64,000 nucleotides of DNA from Clostridia bacterium (GTDB lineage Bacteria; Bacillota; Clostridia; Oscillospirales; CAG-272), in NCBI GenBank assembly GCA_017501545.1, contig JAFVWS010000001.1, forward strand, positions 1 to 64,000. Reading direction: 5' to 3'. Within the stretch, counting starts at the first letter, position 1, and the number at the start of each line of letters is the position of its first letter. The position numbers and the translations under genes were made by a program. The notes below the pieces were generated by a model. The model worked only from the letters and a program-made list of their open reading frames with translations, made no database searches and was not told the origin of the DNA. This document shows, one piece after another, positions 43,200 through 51,411 of the stretch.

Positions 43200-43222
43200 C
43201 GCACTGTCCTCAGTGCGTTTTT
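43199..43222 (+). terminator. Terminator of the RluA-type gene
   Basis: Stem CGCACTG / CAGTGCG, loop TCCT, then T residues. Confidence 0.87.
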
Positions 43223-43285
43223 CATTTGTCAACAATTAGCTTTTTAAGGAATAAACTATTAACAATTAAATTGTTAGAGGTCTAT

Positions 43286-44545
43286 ATGGAAAAGCTAACT
43301 ATAGAGGGCGGTGGCGCCTTAAAGGGAGAAATTAACGTAAGTGGAATGAAAAATTCTGCTTTGCCTATTATATTTGCGACAATTTTATTAAAGGGAGATT
43401 CAGTGATTAAAAATATCCCCTTGGTAAGCGACGTGTTAAATTCGCTTGAAATTTTAAGAGAAATGGGTGCAAAAATTACAGTGCTTGACTCGCACTCTGT
43501 ATTAATTAATACAGACAATATTTCATCAGAAATAAAAGCGCACGCCTTAATTTCAAAAATGCGCGCCTCATCATATCTTATGGGTACAATGCTTGCAAGA
43601 TTTGGGCATGCAGAATTACCAATGCCTGGAGGTTGTAATTTTGGCGTAAGACCAATAGAACAGCATTTAAAGGGCTTTTCGCTATTAGGTGCTGTCTGTA
43701 ATGAAGAGAATGACTTTGTATTAATTTCTACCAAAAATCCCCTCAAAAGCACAAAAATTACTCTTGACAAAATTTCTGTAGGTGCTACAATAAATATAGT
43801 GCTTGCGTCTTTGTTTATAGAAGGGGTTACAGTTATAGAAAATGTGGCTGTTGAACCACATGTTGATGATTTAATTCACTTTTTAAATTCGGCAGGGGCT
43901 AAAATAATTAGATATGGTAGACGAATATTCTGTGAAGGAGTAAAACAATTACACGGAGTAGAGTATGAAATCTATCCAGATATGATAGAGGCGCTTACTT
44001 ATTTAACTTATGTAGGTGCGACAGGCGGAGAAATCGTACTAAAAAACACTAATACGGCGCATTTAAGCTATGTTTTAGACATTTTTTCTAAAATGGGCGC
44101 AGATGTAGGAATAACCGAAAGAGAAGTGAAATTTAGGGCTTATAGGGCGCTCGATGGTGCAAACGTTACTACAGCACCATATCCACTTTTCCCAACAGAT
44201 TTGCATCCACAATTTGCTTCACTATTGTGTTTTTCAAAAAATGGTGGTATAATAAAAGAGGGGATATTCCCAACGCGCTTTGCATATGTGGGTGAACTAC
44301 AAAAAATGGGCGCTTGCATGAAGCAAGGAAATGGATATATTGAGGTTTTACCATCTAAACTACATTCAGCTACAGTAAACGCAACGGATTTGCGCGCTGG
44401 CGCTGCGCTAATTTGCGCCGCACTTGCAACTCATGGCGTTAGCACAATCAACAATGTTAACTATATCGTTAGAGGATACGAGGATTTAACTAACAAAATA
44501 TCCTCTCTCGGTGGAAAAATAAAACTATTAAAAGGAGAACAATAA
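43286..44545 (+). CDS. murA: UDP-N-acetylglucosamine 1-carboxyvinyltransferase MurA
   Basis: MurA adds enolpyruvate to UDP-GlcNAc, the first committed step of peptidoglycan synthesis, and is the target of fosfomycin. The 419-residue protein starts MEKLTIEGGGALKGE and has the conserved SGMKNSALP. The catalytic cysteine is present in PGGCNFGVRPIEQHLKG (more often PGGCAIG), so fosfomycin sensitivity would be expected from that residue alone. ATG 43286 is set by AGAGG at 43276-43280. It heads a tightly packed run to the Nif3-type gene. No consensus promoter is visible in the 60-base gap. Confidence 0.95.
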   Translation: MEKLTIEGGGALKGEINVSGMKNSALPIIFATILLKGDSVIKNIPLVSDVLNSLEILREMGAKITVLDSHSVLINTDNISSEIKAHALISKMRASSYLMGTMLARFGHAELPMPGGCNFGVRPIEQHLKGFSLLGAVCNEENDFVLISTKNPLKSTKITLDKISVGATINIVLASLFIEGVTVIENVAVEPHVDDLIHFLNSAGAKIIRYGRRIFCEGVKQLHGVEYEIYPDMIEALTYLTYVGATGGEIVLKNTNTAHLSYVLDIFSKMGADVGITEREVKFRAYRALDGANVTTAPYPLFPTDLHPQFASLLCFSKNGGIIKEGIFPTRFAYVGELQKMGACMKQGNGYIEVLPSKLHSATVNATDLRAGAALICAALATHGVSTINNVNYIVRGYEDLTNKISSLGGKIKLLKGEQ

Positions 44546-44546
44546 A

Positions 44547-44744
44547 ATGGTAGTTACAAAAGCAACAATAATCGGAGATGTACTTGATTTTAATCCAGAA
44601 ACAGCTCAATTTTTCTTTGAAATCGGAATGCATTGCTTAGGCTGTCCACACTCAAGAGGCGAGTCAATTGAAGATGCTTGTAGAGTTCATGGCACAGATG
44701 CAGATGCTCTTGTTAAAAAGCTCAACGACTTTCTTGCAAAATAA
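44547..44744 (+). CDS. DUF1858 protein
   Basis: A 65-residue protein of the DUF1858 family, with the pattern IIGDVLDFNPETAQFFFEIGMHCLGCPHS and a CxxC. The domain is often found alone or at the N-terminus of hybrid-cluster or ScdA-like proteins and may bind iron or sense redox; that is not proven. It starts one base after the murA stop, with AAAGGAGAAC, and its own stop overlaps the trmK start. Confidence 0.85.
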   Translation: MVVTKATIIGDVLDFNPETAQFFFEIGMHCLGCPHSRGESIEDACRVHGTDADALVKKLNDFLAK

Positions 44745-45418
44745 TGAGTGAATTTAAAATAAGCAAAAGACTCTGCACCGCCGCATCATATGTGCGTGAC
44801 GGTGCAGTTGTTGCAGATATAGGTACTGACCATGCATATCTCCCAATTTATCTTACGTTAAATGGTAAAGTAAAGGGCGCTTATGCATCAGATATCAATA
44901 AGGGACCAATTGATAGAGCAAATGAAAACATCAAAAAATATGGTCTTGAAAACAAGATAATTACAAGGGTAATTTCTGGGCTTGATGATATCGAAAAATA
45001 CTCACCAACCGACATCGTAATTTGTGGAATGGGCGGAGAATTAATAATAAAAATTCTCGAAAATTCACCTTACATAAGGCAAAATCATATGCGTTTGATT
45101 TTACAGCCCATGACTCACGTGGAGCTTGTAAGAGAATACCTACAAAATGGATTTTATGCAATTGCCGAAAATGTTGTTTTTGAGGACGAAAAAATCTACC
45201 AAGTCCTTTGTTTACAGTATGATGGCTGTTTTCACTGCCTTACAAAAGTGGAGCAGGAGCTTGGCAAAATCAACATTGAAAACCATACACGTGAATTTGA
45301 ATTATTGCTAAATTCTACAATTGCCAAAAATCAAAAACGGCTTGATGGATTGCGCTTAGGTGGACAAGATACAAGCGAGATTGAAAACTACATACAAGAA
45401 TTGGAGAAACTAAGATGA
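44744..45418 (+). CDS. trmK: tRNA (adenine22-N1)-methyltransferase TrmK
   Basis: TrmK methylates N1 of adenine 22 in tRNA using SAM. The 224-residue protein shows KRLCTAASYV, the SAM motif VADIGTDHAYLPIYL at about residues 23-37, ASDINKGPI, and VICGMGGELI. The family-specific C-terminal coiled region is present. It overlaps the DUF1858 gene by one base and the Nif3-type gene by four. The trmK-Nif3 pair is conserved in Firmicutes. Confidence 0.93.
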   Translation: MSEFKISKRLCTAASYVRDGAVVADIGTDHAYLPIYLTLNGKVKGAYASDINKGPIDRANENIKKYGLENKIITRVISGLDDIEKYSPTDIVICGMGGELIIKILENSPYIRQNHMRLILQPMTHVELVREYLQNGFYAIAENVVFEDEKIYQVLCLQYDGCFHCLTKVEQELGKINIENHTREFELLLNSTIAKNQKRLDGLRLGGQDTSEIENYIQELEKLR

Positions 45419-46173
45419 TAAGAGCACAGCTTTATAATGAACTTTCTAAGCTCTATCCCGAGTCGCTAAGATGTGAGTGGGATAATGATGGAATTATGTG
45501 TTGTGATGATTTGAATAAAGAGGTCAAGCGCGTGTTAATAGCACTCGACATTACTCAGCGTACAGTCGATTATGCAATTGAAAACAAATTTGACATAATC
45601 ATTTCTCATCATCCACTTGTTTTTAGCTCACAAAAATCATTAGTTCCCTACAAATACACACAAAAAAAGCTTATAGATTTAATCAAAGCAGATGTTGCAG
45701 CATTTTCATTTCATACTCGTCTTGATGCTGCAAATTGTGGGGTTAACGATACCTTAGCTGCTTTGCTTAAGCTTGAAAACATAACCAAGGATAGCATGGA
45801 GCCAATAGGCAGAGTCGGTGAGCTTTCGCAAGAAATCAATATTTCTACATTTGCCGAAAATGTAAAAAAAGTCCTCAATACGCCGTTTGTTCTCTATAAT
45901 GGCAATAAAATTGTGAAAAAGGTTTATGTTTGCGGTGGTGATGGAAAGGATTTGATTTCGCGTGCCATTGAAGTTGGTGCAGACACACTTCTTACAGGAC
46001 GTGCATCCTATAATACAATTATTGATGCCTCCGATATGGGGCTTAATATAATCGAGGCAGGTCATTTCTTTACCGAAAACCCTATTTGCTGTAAGATTAA
46101 AAATGATGTTCTTGGTATAATTCCTAACATTTATGCTGAAATTTTCAATTCGTATGAATTAAAAAATATCTAA
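45415..46173 (+). CDS. Nif3-like dinuclear metal-centre protein
   Basis: A 252-residue Nif3/YbgI/YqfO-type protein, forming hexameric rings with a two-metal site. Metal ligands are visible in DIIISHHPLVF, FHTRLDAANCGVNDTL and the C-terminal EAGHFFTENP. The YqfO insertion domain is missing, so it is the short form. The reaction is not settled (proposed GTP cyclohydrolase-like). It overlaps trmK by four bases (ATGA). Confidence 0.92.
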   Translation: MIRAQLYNELSKLYPESLRCEWDNDGIMCCDDLNKEVKRVLIALDITQRTVDYAIENKFDIIISHHPLVFSSQKSLVPYKYTQKKLIDLIKADVAAFSFHTRLDAANCGVNDTLAALLKLENITKDSMEPIGRVGELSQEINISTFAENVKKVLNTPFVLYNGNKIVKKVYVCGGDGKDLISRAIEVGADTLLTGRASYNTIIDASDMGLNIIEAGHFFTENPICCKIKNDVLGIIPNIYAEIFNSYELKNI

Positions 46174-46204
46174 ATTTTTAAATTTTGGGTATTACAAATG
46201 TAAA

Positions 46205-46235
46205 GAAAAAAGGCTATCATTTGATGGCCTTTTTA
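46205..46235. terminator. Bidirectional terminator between Nif3 and FkbM genes
   Basis: Stem AAAAAGGCTATC / GATGGCCTTTTT with one G-T pair. It overlaps the stop of the convergent methyltransferase gene. Confidence 0.85.
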
Positions 46236-47321
46236 TTTTGCATAAAGATTTAAATCCCAAGCTGGTATGTAGGGAAGACGTCGTAAATAAAGTGAATATG
46301 AAGGGTTTAATTCCTTTAAAAGCAATGGTAGCTTGTACATATCCTCAGATTTATGATACATTGATACCAAAAGCTCAGGCTTTGATTCTTCAATAAGACG
46401 CTTACTACCAAGAATAGCTTGATACTCTAAGCCCTCAACTTCATATTTTATAAAATCAATAGCACTGGCTATTGAATCAGGCGCCATTGCAGGTACTTCA
46501 ATTGACTTATGCACAAATGAACCATTTGCAATAGCCGTTGAATTGCGATTTCCCGATGCAGAGAAAACCAAGGTCGTATCAGAGGAATAAGCGGCAAAAT
46601 TTAAAGGGATTATCTCGCAGACGTTAATTTGCTTGCAATATTCGGAAAGCTTCCTAAAATTGCGCTTATCAGGCTCAAAAGCGTATATTTTCTTTAAATT
46701 AGGACAAATATCAAGATATTTTTTAACAGTATCGCCGTTATATGCGCCTAAATCTAAGTAAGATGTAAATTTTTTAAGGCTTAGTAAATTGTCGCAATCT
46801 TTCTCCTCAAAGGCAGTTGATTTTAAATATTTCAGCCTGCCAGTAAGCTTATACCTAATAATATCGTCAAAAACCTCTTTTGAAATATCATCAGCAAGTG
46901 CTTCTCGAGCAAGATAAAGCTCATTCTCGTGCAAATCAAAAAATTCCTCGCAAAAAAGCTCATTCCCGCATACCTCAACGTCTGGAGAGTATACGTTGTG
47001 GGAGGATTCAAGAGAATAAATTTTTTCTATTACGTCTGGAAGCTTTGAGCCGAAGGAAACAACGATATCAAATCCCTCTGGATATTTATCTCTGGCTTGT
47101 GAATATGATAATACGGTTTTCCCACGATATGAATGACCACGAACAAAGCCGTCGCTTGCAAAAACATCCTTATATTCAATTTGATATTTTTCAAAAACTG
47201 AAATTATTTTGTCGGCACCGTTTCCCATACCATAAATAAGAATAGGCTTTTTAGCGCTCTTTAATGTATGCCAAAGGTCGCAGTCAAACTCATTAAAAAT
47301 AATCTTCTTGTAATTTATCAT
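46233..47321 (-). CDS. FkbM-family SAM-dependent methyltransferase
   Basis: A 362-residue protein. The N-terminal ~120 residues look like a Rossmann-type domain (PILIYGMGNGADKI and DIVVSFGS), seen in FkbM proteins that act on polysaccharides. The C-terminal half is the methyltransferase: YLDLGAYNGDTVKKYL (motif I), IYAFEPDKRNFRKL, then FIKYEVEGLEYQAILG and LLVSMYHK, typical of FkbM. It is an O-methyltransferase by family. There is no glycan or lipopeptide cluster around it. The gene is alone on its strand. Confidence 0.85.
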   Translation of the reverse strand: MINYKKIIFNEFDCDLWHTLKSAKKPILIYGMGNGADKIISVFEKYQIEYKDVFASDGFVRGHSYRGKTVLSYSQARDKYPEGFDIVVSFGSKLPDVIEKIYSLESSHNVYSPDVEVCGNELFCEEFFDLHENELYLAREALADDISKEVFDDIIRYKLTGRLKYLKSTAFEEKDCDNLLSLKKFTSYLDLGAYNGDTVKKYLDICPNLKKIYAFEPDKRNFRKLSEYCKQINVCEIIPLNFAAYSSDTTLVFSASGNRNSTAIANGSFVHKSIEVPAMAPDSIASAIDFIKYEVEGLEYQAILGSKRLIEESKPELLVSMYHKSEDMYKLPLLLKELNPSYSLYLRRLPYIPAWDLNLYAK

Positions 47322-47330
47322 TGTGATTCC

Positions 47331-47359
47331 TTGATTTTTTTAAAATTATCTTGTATAAT
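47331..47359 (+). promoter_or_regulatory. Promoter of the HIT gene
   Basis: TTGATT (47331-47336), 17 bases, TATAAT (47354-47359). Confidence 0.75.
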
Positions 47360-47397
47360 TATACTATAATTCAATTTAAATATCAAGGAGAAATAAA

Positions 47398-47736
47398 ATG
47401 GATTGTTTGTTTTGCAAAATAGCAAATGGGGAAATCCCATCAAAAAAGGTGTATGAGGATTCCTACATTCTTGCTTTTCACGATATTAACCCAGAAGCAA
47501 AGGTGCACGTTTTGGTAATTCCTAAAGAGCATATCCCATCATGTGATTTTGTTAATGCAGGTAATAGCTTTAACGTATCATATATTTTTGAAAAAATCCC
47601 ACATATAGCTAAAGAGGCGGGAATTACTAACGGTTATAGAGTGATTACTAACTGCGGAGAGGATGCATGTCAAAGCGTTAAGCACCTACATTTCCATATT
47701 ATAGGTGGAGAAAAATTACCGGAGCATATAAGATGA
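47398..47736 (+). CDS. HIT-family nucleotide hydrolase
   Basis: A 112-residue HIT-family (Hint-type) protein that hydrolyses nucleotide phosphoramidates or similar. It has DCLFCKIANGEIPSKKVYED with a CxxC zinc pair, the VLVIPKEHI segment, and the active-site HxHxH as KHLHFHIIGG. AAGGAG precedes the start. It overlaps the next small membrane gene by 4 bases. Confidence 0.95.
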   Translation: MDCLFCKIANGEIPSKKVYEDSYILAFHDINPEAKVHVLVIPKEHIPSCDFVNAGNSFNVSYIFEKIPHIAKEAGITNGYRVITNCGEDACQSVKHLHFHIIGGEKLPEHIR

Positions 47737-47963
47737 GCGAAGCTATTACTTGGTTAGGAATAATATCCGGATTAATTTCATTATTTATGGGTTTTGTTGC
47801 ACTGTTTTTGTACTTTAAGGTAAGAAAACTATTTACGCTATTAAATGAAGAGCAATTAAAAGAAGTAGCGCCCATAATTAATAGTCAAAACAAAAAAATC
47901 AAGATTTGCTTGATTCTTTGCGTAGTTTTAGGCGTTATTGCAGTAATATCTCTATTTATATGA
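47733..47963 (+). CDS. Small two-helix membrane protein, unknown
   Basis: A 76-residue protein with two membrane helices: about residues 5-28 (WLGIISGLISLFMGFVALFLYF) and 54-75. The middle part is charged and helical. Its start overlaps the HIT gene stop (ATGA), so the two are co-translated, which supports it being real. I do not recognise a family. Confidence 0.65.
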   Translation: MSEAITWLGIISGLISLFMGFVALFLYFKVRKLFTLLNEEQLKEVAPIINSQNKKIKICLILCVVLGVIAVISLFI

Positions 47964-47966
47964 GTT

Positions 47967-47993
47967 ATATGAGGGCTATCTTTGCCCTCATAT
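47967..47993 (+). terminator. Terminator of the HIT operon
   Basis: Stem ATATGAGGGC / GCCCTCATAT, 7-base loop, then TTGTTTTTTT. Confidence 0.85.
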
Positions 47994-48761
47994 TTGTTTT
48001 TTTATTCTTTCAAGCGCGCTTTTTTCAAGACGAGAAACCTGAGCTTGCGAAATACCTATTTCCTTTGCTATTTCACTTTGAGTTTTACCAACATAGTAGC
48101 GCATTAAAATAATCTTTTTTTCTCGCTCTGATAATCGCTTCATCGCTTCTTTAAGGGCTATATCTTCAACCCAAGTCTCATCAGTAGAGGAGGAGTCACT
48201 AATTTGATCCATAATGTACATTGAGTCGCCCGAGTCGTTAAATATTGGCTCATACAAGGAAATTGGCTCAGTTATAGCTTCCAGCGCGCATACTATTTCC
48301 TCCTTGCTTTCTCCAATACGCTTGGCAATTTGCTCTATTGTCGGCTCGCAGTAGTTTTCTTTTGCTAATTCGTCCTTTGCTTGTAATGCCTTATAGGCTA
48401 AGTCTCTTACTGATCTTGATACTCTAATTGAGTTATTATCTCGCAAATATCGTCTAATTTCTCCAATAATCATCGGAACAGCATAGGTAGAGAATTTTAC
48501 GTCTAAGTCAGTATTGAAGTTGTCAATCGCTTTGATTAAACCAATACAACCAACTTGAAATAAATCATCTAAATTTTCTTTTCGAGAAGTAAATCTCTGA
48601 ATGATTGAAAGCACAAGTCTTAAATTTCCATCAATTAGTTCTTCGCGTGCCTTTGTGTCGCCATCCTTTATTTCATTGAGCAAAGCACGCTTTTCTTCTT
48701 CAGATAAAACTTTTAAATAAGAGGTGTTAACACCACAAATTTCAACTTTATTATATCTCAT
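47988..48761 (-). CDS. sigG: RNA polymerase sporulation sigma factor SigG
   Basis: Sigma-G drives late forespore gene expression. The 257-residue protein begins with NKVEICGVNTSYLKVLS, the characteristic N-terminus. Region 2 includes GNLRLVLSIIQRF and DDLFQVGCIGLIKAIDNF, with the KFSTYAVPMIIGEIRRYLRD promoter-melting part. Region 4 has GKTQSEIAKEIGISQAQVSRLEK. It is alone on its strand here; in Bacillus and many Clostridia it follows sigE directly, but sigE is 12 kb away. The promoter should be recognised by sigma-F or sigma-G; I see no convincing site. Confidence 0.97.
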   Translation of the reverse strand: MRYNKVEICGVNTSYLKVLSEEEKRALLNEIKDGDTKAREELIDGNLRLVLSIIQRFTSRKENLDDLFQVGCIGLIKAIDNFNTDLDVKFSTYAVPMIIGEIRRYLRDNNSIRVSRSVRDLAYKALQAKDELAKENYCEPTIEQIAKRIGESKEEIVCALEAITEPISLYEPIFNDSGDSMYIMDQISDSSSTDETWVEDIALKEAMKRLSEREKKIILMRYYVGKTQSEIAKEIGISQAQVSRLEKSALERIKKQI

Positions 48762-48859
48762 ATTAAACTCCTTGTTTTCGTAATTATTGACACGTAGAGA
48801 AGTATTTAATACAAGATAAATTTTCCAAATTTATTATTAATAATAATTTGTTTTCTTTG

Positions 48860-48888
48860 TTGACAATAAATATTTAAAATGATATAAT
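48860..48888 (+). promoter_or_regulatory. Strong promoter of lipoprotein gene
   Basis: TTGACA (48860-48865), 17 bases, TATAAT (48883-48888): both boxes perfect. Confidence 0.9.
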
Positions 48889-48920
48889 CTTTTAAAAGAC
48901 ATTTTTAGCTGGAGGGATAT

Positions 48921-49331
48921 ATGAAAAAGAGAATCATTGCAGCTTCACTGATTGTAACTTTTATTGTTATTTTACTATGCGGCTGTGGACATGGAAGCAA
49001 GGATACATATAAATATAGCCATGCTACTACGACAAGCTATGGTTCTGATTATGAGTTTAAGGAAACTGTTGAGTTTGTATATTCAGATACAAATCTTAAG
49101 CTCTATGAGGACGGCACTTGGTGTATAGACACTCCGGTTTTCTTGTTTTTTAATATGAAAATCGACAAGGGTACATACGAAATCGATTCAACAGGTAGAT
49201 ATGTATTTGATGGCTTTGAATATGGACTTTCTTCTTATGGAACACAAGAGGGTAATACATTTAAAATTTACTTTGTTGGACCTGCCTCTACTAATTATGC
49301 AACAATAATGACGCTTTACTATACAGTGTAA
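48921..49331 (+). CDS. Small lipoprotein, unknown function
   Basis: A 136-residue predicted lipoprotein. MKKRIIAASLIVTFIVILL leads into a lipobox ending LCGC at residues 19-22. The mature part is about 115 residues, beta-rich in look, with GKGTYEI-like pattern IDKGTYEIDSTGRYVF. That pattern is like the TEGTYEIIE segment in the lipoprotein at 8127-8483, so the two may share a fold. GGAGGG precedes the start. It is a single-gene unit with a perfect promoter and a terminator, placed between sporulation genes on the other strand. Confidence 0.8.
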   Translation: MKKRIIAASLIVTFIVILLCGCGHGSKDTYKYSHATTTSYGSDYEFKETVEFVYSDTNLKLYEDGTWCIDTPVFLFFNMKIDKGTYEIDSTGRYVFDGFEYGLSSYGTQEGNTFKIYFVGPASTNYATIMTLYYTV

Positions 49332-49333
49332 AT

Positions 49334-49364
49334 AAAATGGCTGACGTTTTGTCAGCCATTTTTT
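49334..49364. terminator. Bidirectional terminator between lipoprotein gene and spoIVB
   Basis: Stem AATGGCTGAC / GTCAGCCATT, 5-base loop, T-tract on both strands. Confidence 0.88.
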
Positions 49365-50394
49365 ATATTTTATTTAACATATTTTCAATGAAAATTCCGT
49401 ATCCCTCGGTTGGGTCGTTTATCAAAACATGAGTTACTGCTCCAATTATGCGTCCGTTTTGAATAATTGGTGAGCCACTCATACCTTGGACAATTCCACC
49501 AGCTTTTTTAATTAATTCCGGGTCAGTTACCTTAATTCTAAAGTTCTTTGTGTTTTTGTTTGAGTAATCTATATTAGAAATTTTTATTGAGTACTTTTGT
49601 GGACTTCCACCATCAAGTGTACACCAAATATAAGCATTTCCTTCCTTTATCTCATTCTTAGGGCAAGCCTTGATCTTGTTTTCAGGAGAAGAGAATGTGT
49701 TGTTTGATAATACACCGAATACGCCACAAGCGGAATTTTTAGTCAAAACACCAATTTTTTTAGGTAGAAATTCGCCACGTAATTCCCCTGCGGCGCCTGA
49801 TGTGCCTTTAACCACGCCATTTATGGTTACATCCATTACGTGGCCTTTAGTAACCGGCACAATATTACCACTGTATGAATCGCAAATTGCGTGTCCTAAT
49901 CCTCCAAAAGTCTGATTATTAGGGTCAAAAAAGGTTATAGTTCCAATGCCGGTTGTTGAGTCCTTTACCCAAATTCCGGTTTTATAACGCCCATCATCAG
50001 GCGAGTATTTTGGCTTTACATTAAATGTCATTTCCTTATCATTCCTTAGTGCGACAATTCTTATTGTGCTTGCACCGCATTTGCTTAGCTCAGTTAAAAA
50101 TGCCTCAATTGTATTTACGCTTTTATCATTTACCTTAATTATAATGTCTCCCTCGCGCATACCTGCTAAATAAGCGCTGGAGGCATCATTGCCTTTTTTT
50201 GCTGTGAATCTTACGATTGTAAGCCCTGGCGAGGATATTTTTACACCAAAGGGCATACCACCTGGATATAACTCGACCTTAGATATATCTTCGTATGAGC
50301 TTGCGTTTATTGATATACAAAAGCAAGGCGCAAAAAGTAAAATCAAAACAAGAAATACAGAAATAACACTTTTATTTAATTTATTTCTTTGCAT
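49363..50394 (-). CDS. spoIVB: SpoIVB serine peptidase (S55)
   Basis: SpoIVB is made in the forespore, crosses the inner spore membrane and cleaves SpoIVFA to trigger sigma-K activation. The 343-residue protein has an N-terminal membrane anchor (about residues 9-28), a PDZ domain (SSAYLAGMREGDIIIKVND) and the S55 peptidase domain. FGGLGHAICDS holds the catalytic histidine and GMSGSPIIQ the catalytic serine. The start at 50394 is preferred, with AAAGGAC upstream; an ATG 18 bases earlier would include that site. No spoIVFA or sigK is in the window. Confidence 0.95.
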   Translation of the reverse strand: MQRNKLNKSVISVFLVLILLFAPCFCISINASSYEDISKVELYPGGMPFGVKISSPGLTIVRFTAKKGNDASSAYLAGMREGDIIIKVNDKSVNTIEAFLTELSKCGASTIRIVALRNDKEMTFNVKPKYSPDDGRYKTGIWVKDSTTGIGTITFFDPNNQTFGGLGHAICDSYSGNIVPVTKGHVMDVTINGVVKGTSGAAGELRGEFLPKKIGVLTKNSACGVFGVLSNNTFSSPENKIKACPKNEIKEGNAYIWCTLDGGSPQKYSIKISNIDYSNKNTKNFRIKVTDPELIKKAGGIVQGMSGSPIIQNGRIIGAVTHVLINDPTEGYGIFIENMLNKI

Positions 50395-50507
50395 TTTTCT
50401 TTGTCCTTTCATTTTTGTACATAATTAATTTATGTAGAAAAACTATAAATATGTTTAACAAAATTATTAGCTCGTGATATTTAATGGCAAAAAAATATGA
50501 AAATGCA

Positions 50508-50536
50508 TTGAAATAATTTTCAAAAAATAGTATAAT
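50508..50536 (+). promoter_or_regulatory. Promoter of marR-type gene
   Basis: TTGAAA (50508-50513), 17 bases, TATAAT (50531-50536). Confidence 0.8.
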
Positions 50537-50566
50537 GTTTGCAGACTAATTATTTCGGGGGCAAAT

Positions 50567-51013
50567 ATGAAAAAAACTAATAAGATTTATCAAAATTATG
50601 ACATTTCATTACTTGCATTAATTAGATGGGTAAATAGCGAATACGAGGAAAATGTTGCAAAAAAGACTACAAAAAATAAAATTTTAAATCAAAGAGCAGT
50701 GCGATCGGTTCTTAAGATATTATCAATGAATACCGGAATTTCACAAAATGATCTTGCAAGAGAGGTACACCTTAAAGGCTCAACAATAAGCATCGCGCTT
50801 ACCAAGATGGAAAACGAGGAGTTAATAAAAAGAGTAGAGTCTGATAGTGATAAGCGTAAGGTTAATGTTTTTTTAACTGCTAAGGGCTATGATTTAATGA
50901 AGGAAACAGATGCTTTGGTTGAAAGCGTTGAAGAGGAAATGCTTGTTGGACTTTCAGAATCTGAAAAATATGAATTGAAATCTACATTAAGAAAAATATT
51001 ATTAAATTGTTAA
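50567..51013 (+). CDS. MarR-family transcriptional regulator
   Basis: A 148-residue winged-helix regulator. The DNA-binding part is NTGISQNDLARELH-like (ISQNDLAREVHLKGSTISIALTKME), with the wing in SDKRKVNVFLTAKG, typical of MarR. The flanking helices form the dimer interface. GGGGGC precedes the start. It has its own promoter and terminator, with no obvious target operon next to it: the neighbours are sporulation genes on the opposite strand. The ligand is unknown. Confidence 0.9.
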   Translation: MKKTNKIYQNYDISLLALIRWVNSEYEENVAKKTTKNKILNQRAVRSVLKILSMNTGISQNDLAREVHLKGSTISIALTKMENEELIKRVESDSDKRKVNVFLTAKGYDLMKETDALVESVEEEMLVGLSESEKYELKSTLRKILLNC

Positions 51014-51018
51014 TAAAA

Positions 51019-51050
51019 AGACTGCTAATTATTAGCAGTCTAATTTTTTT
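51019..51050. terminator. Bidirectional terminator after marR-type gene
   Basis: Stem GACTGCTAAT / ATTAGCAGTC with a single-base centre, flanked by A and T tracts. Confidence 0.85.
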
Positions 51051-51330
51051 AGTTTTCTTCCTTTAGAATTTGTTCTAACCAAACTCCACCAAGGTCTAAA
51101 GCTTCAAAAAGGTCTTTTTTGAAGGCTTGCTTGCCCTTTACAATTTTATTTCTATCCTTAGAATGGCAAATTTGTACCATAATCATATTAGGATTTTCGC
51201 TTGCATCCTTTGCTAAGATGTTAAGAGTGAGTATATATTTTTCGTTAAGGTCGCCGTAGCATAAAACATCACCATCTCTTACGAGAGGAAGACCCTTGTA
51301 AAGAACATATTGATTCTTGTTTAGCTCCAT
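51049..51330 (-). CDS. Hypothetical 93-residue protein
   Basis: A small soluble protein I do not recognise. It starts MELNKNQYVLYKGLPLVRDGDVLCYGDLNEKY and ends GGVWLEQILKEEN, with one or two beta strands followed by helices. ATG 51330 is chosen for AAAGGCGG upstream; an earlier TTG would add 20 residues with no ribosome site. It lies just beyond spoIIIAH on the same strand, with about 80 bases between, and may be read through from the sporulation operon or be independent. Confidence 0.6.
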   Translation of the reverse strand: MELNKNQYVLYKGLPLVRDGDVLCYGDLNEKYILTLNILAKDASENPNMIMVQICHSKDRNKIVKGKQAFKKDLFEALDLGGVWLEQILKEEN

Positions 51331-51411
51331 AATATTACCGCCTTTCATTCTCAATATGTATATAATACAATAAAAATTTTGCTTTGTCAAGGCGATAAAG
51401 AGGTTAATAAA

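Noticed and set aside
46880..47239. Plus-strand open frame of 119 codons inside the FkbM gene
   Set aside because: Antisense, Gln/Arg/His-rich, without ribosome site; a typical reverse shadow.
48762..48800. Sigma-G-like promoter before sigG (GTATT ... CAATAAT)
   Set aside because: Both boxes deviate from the consensus and the upstream DNA is so A/T-rich that such matches are expected by chance.
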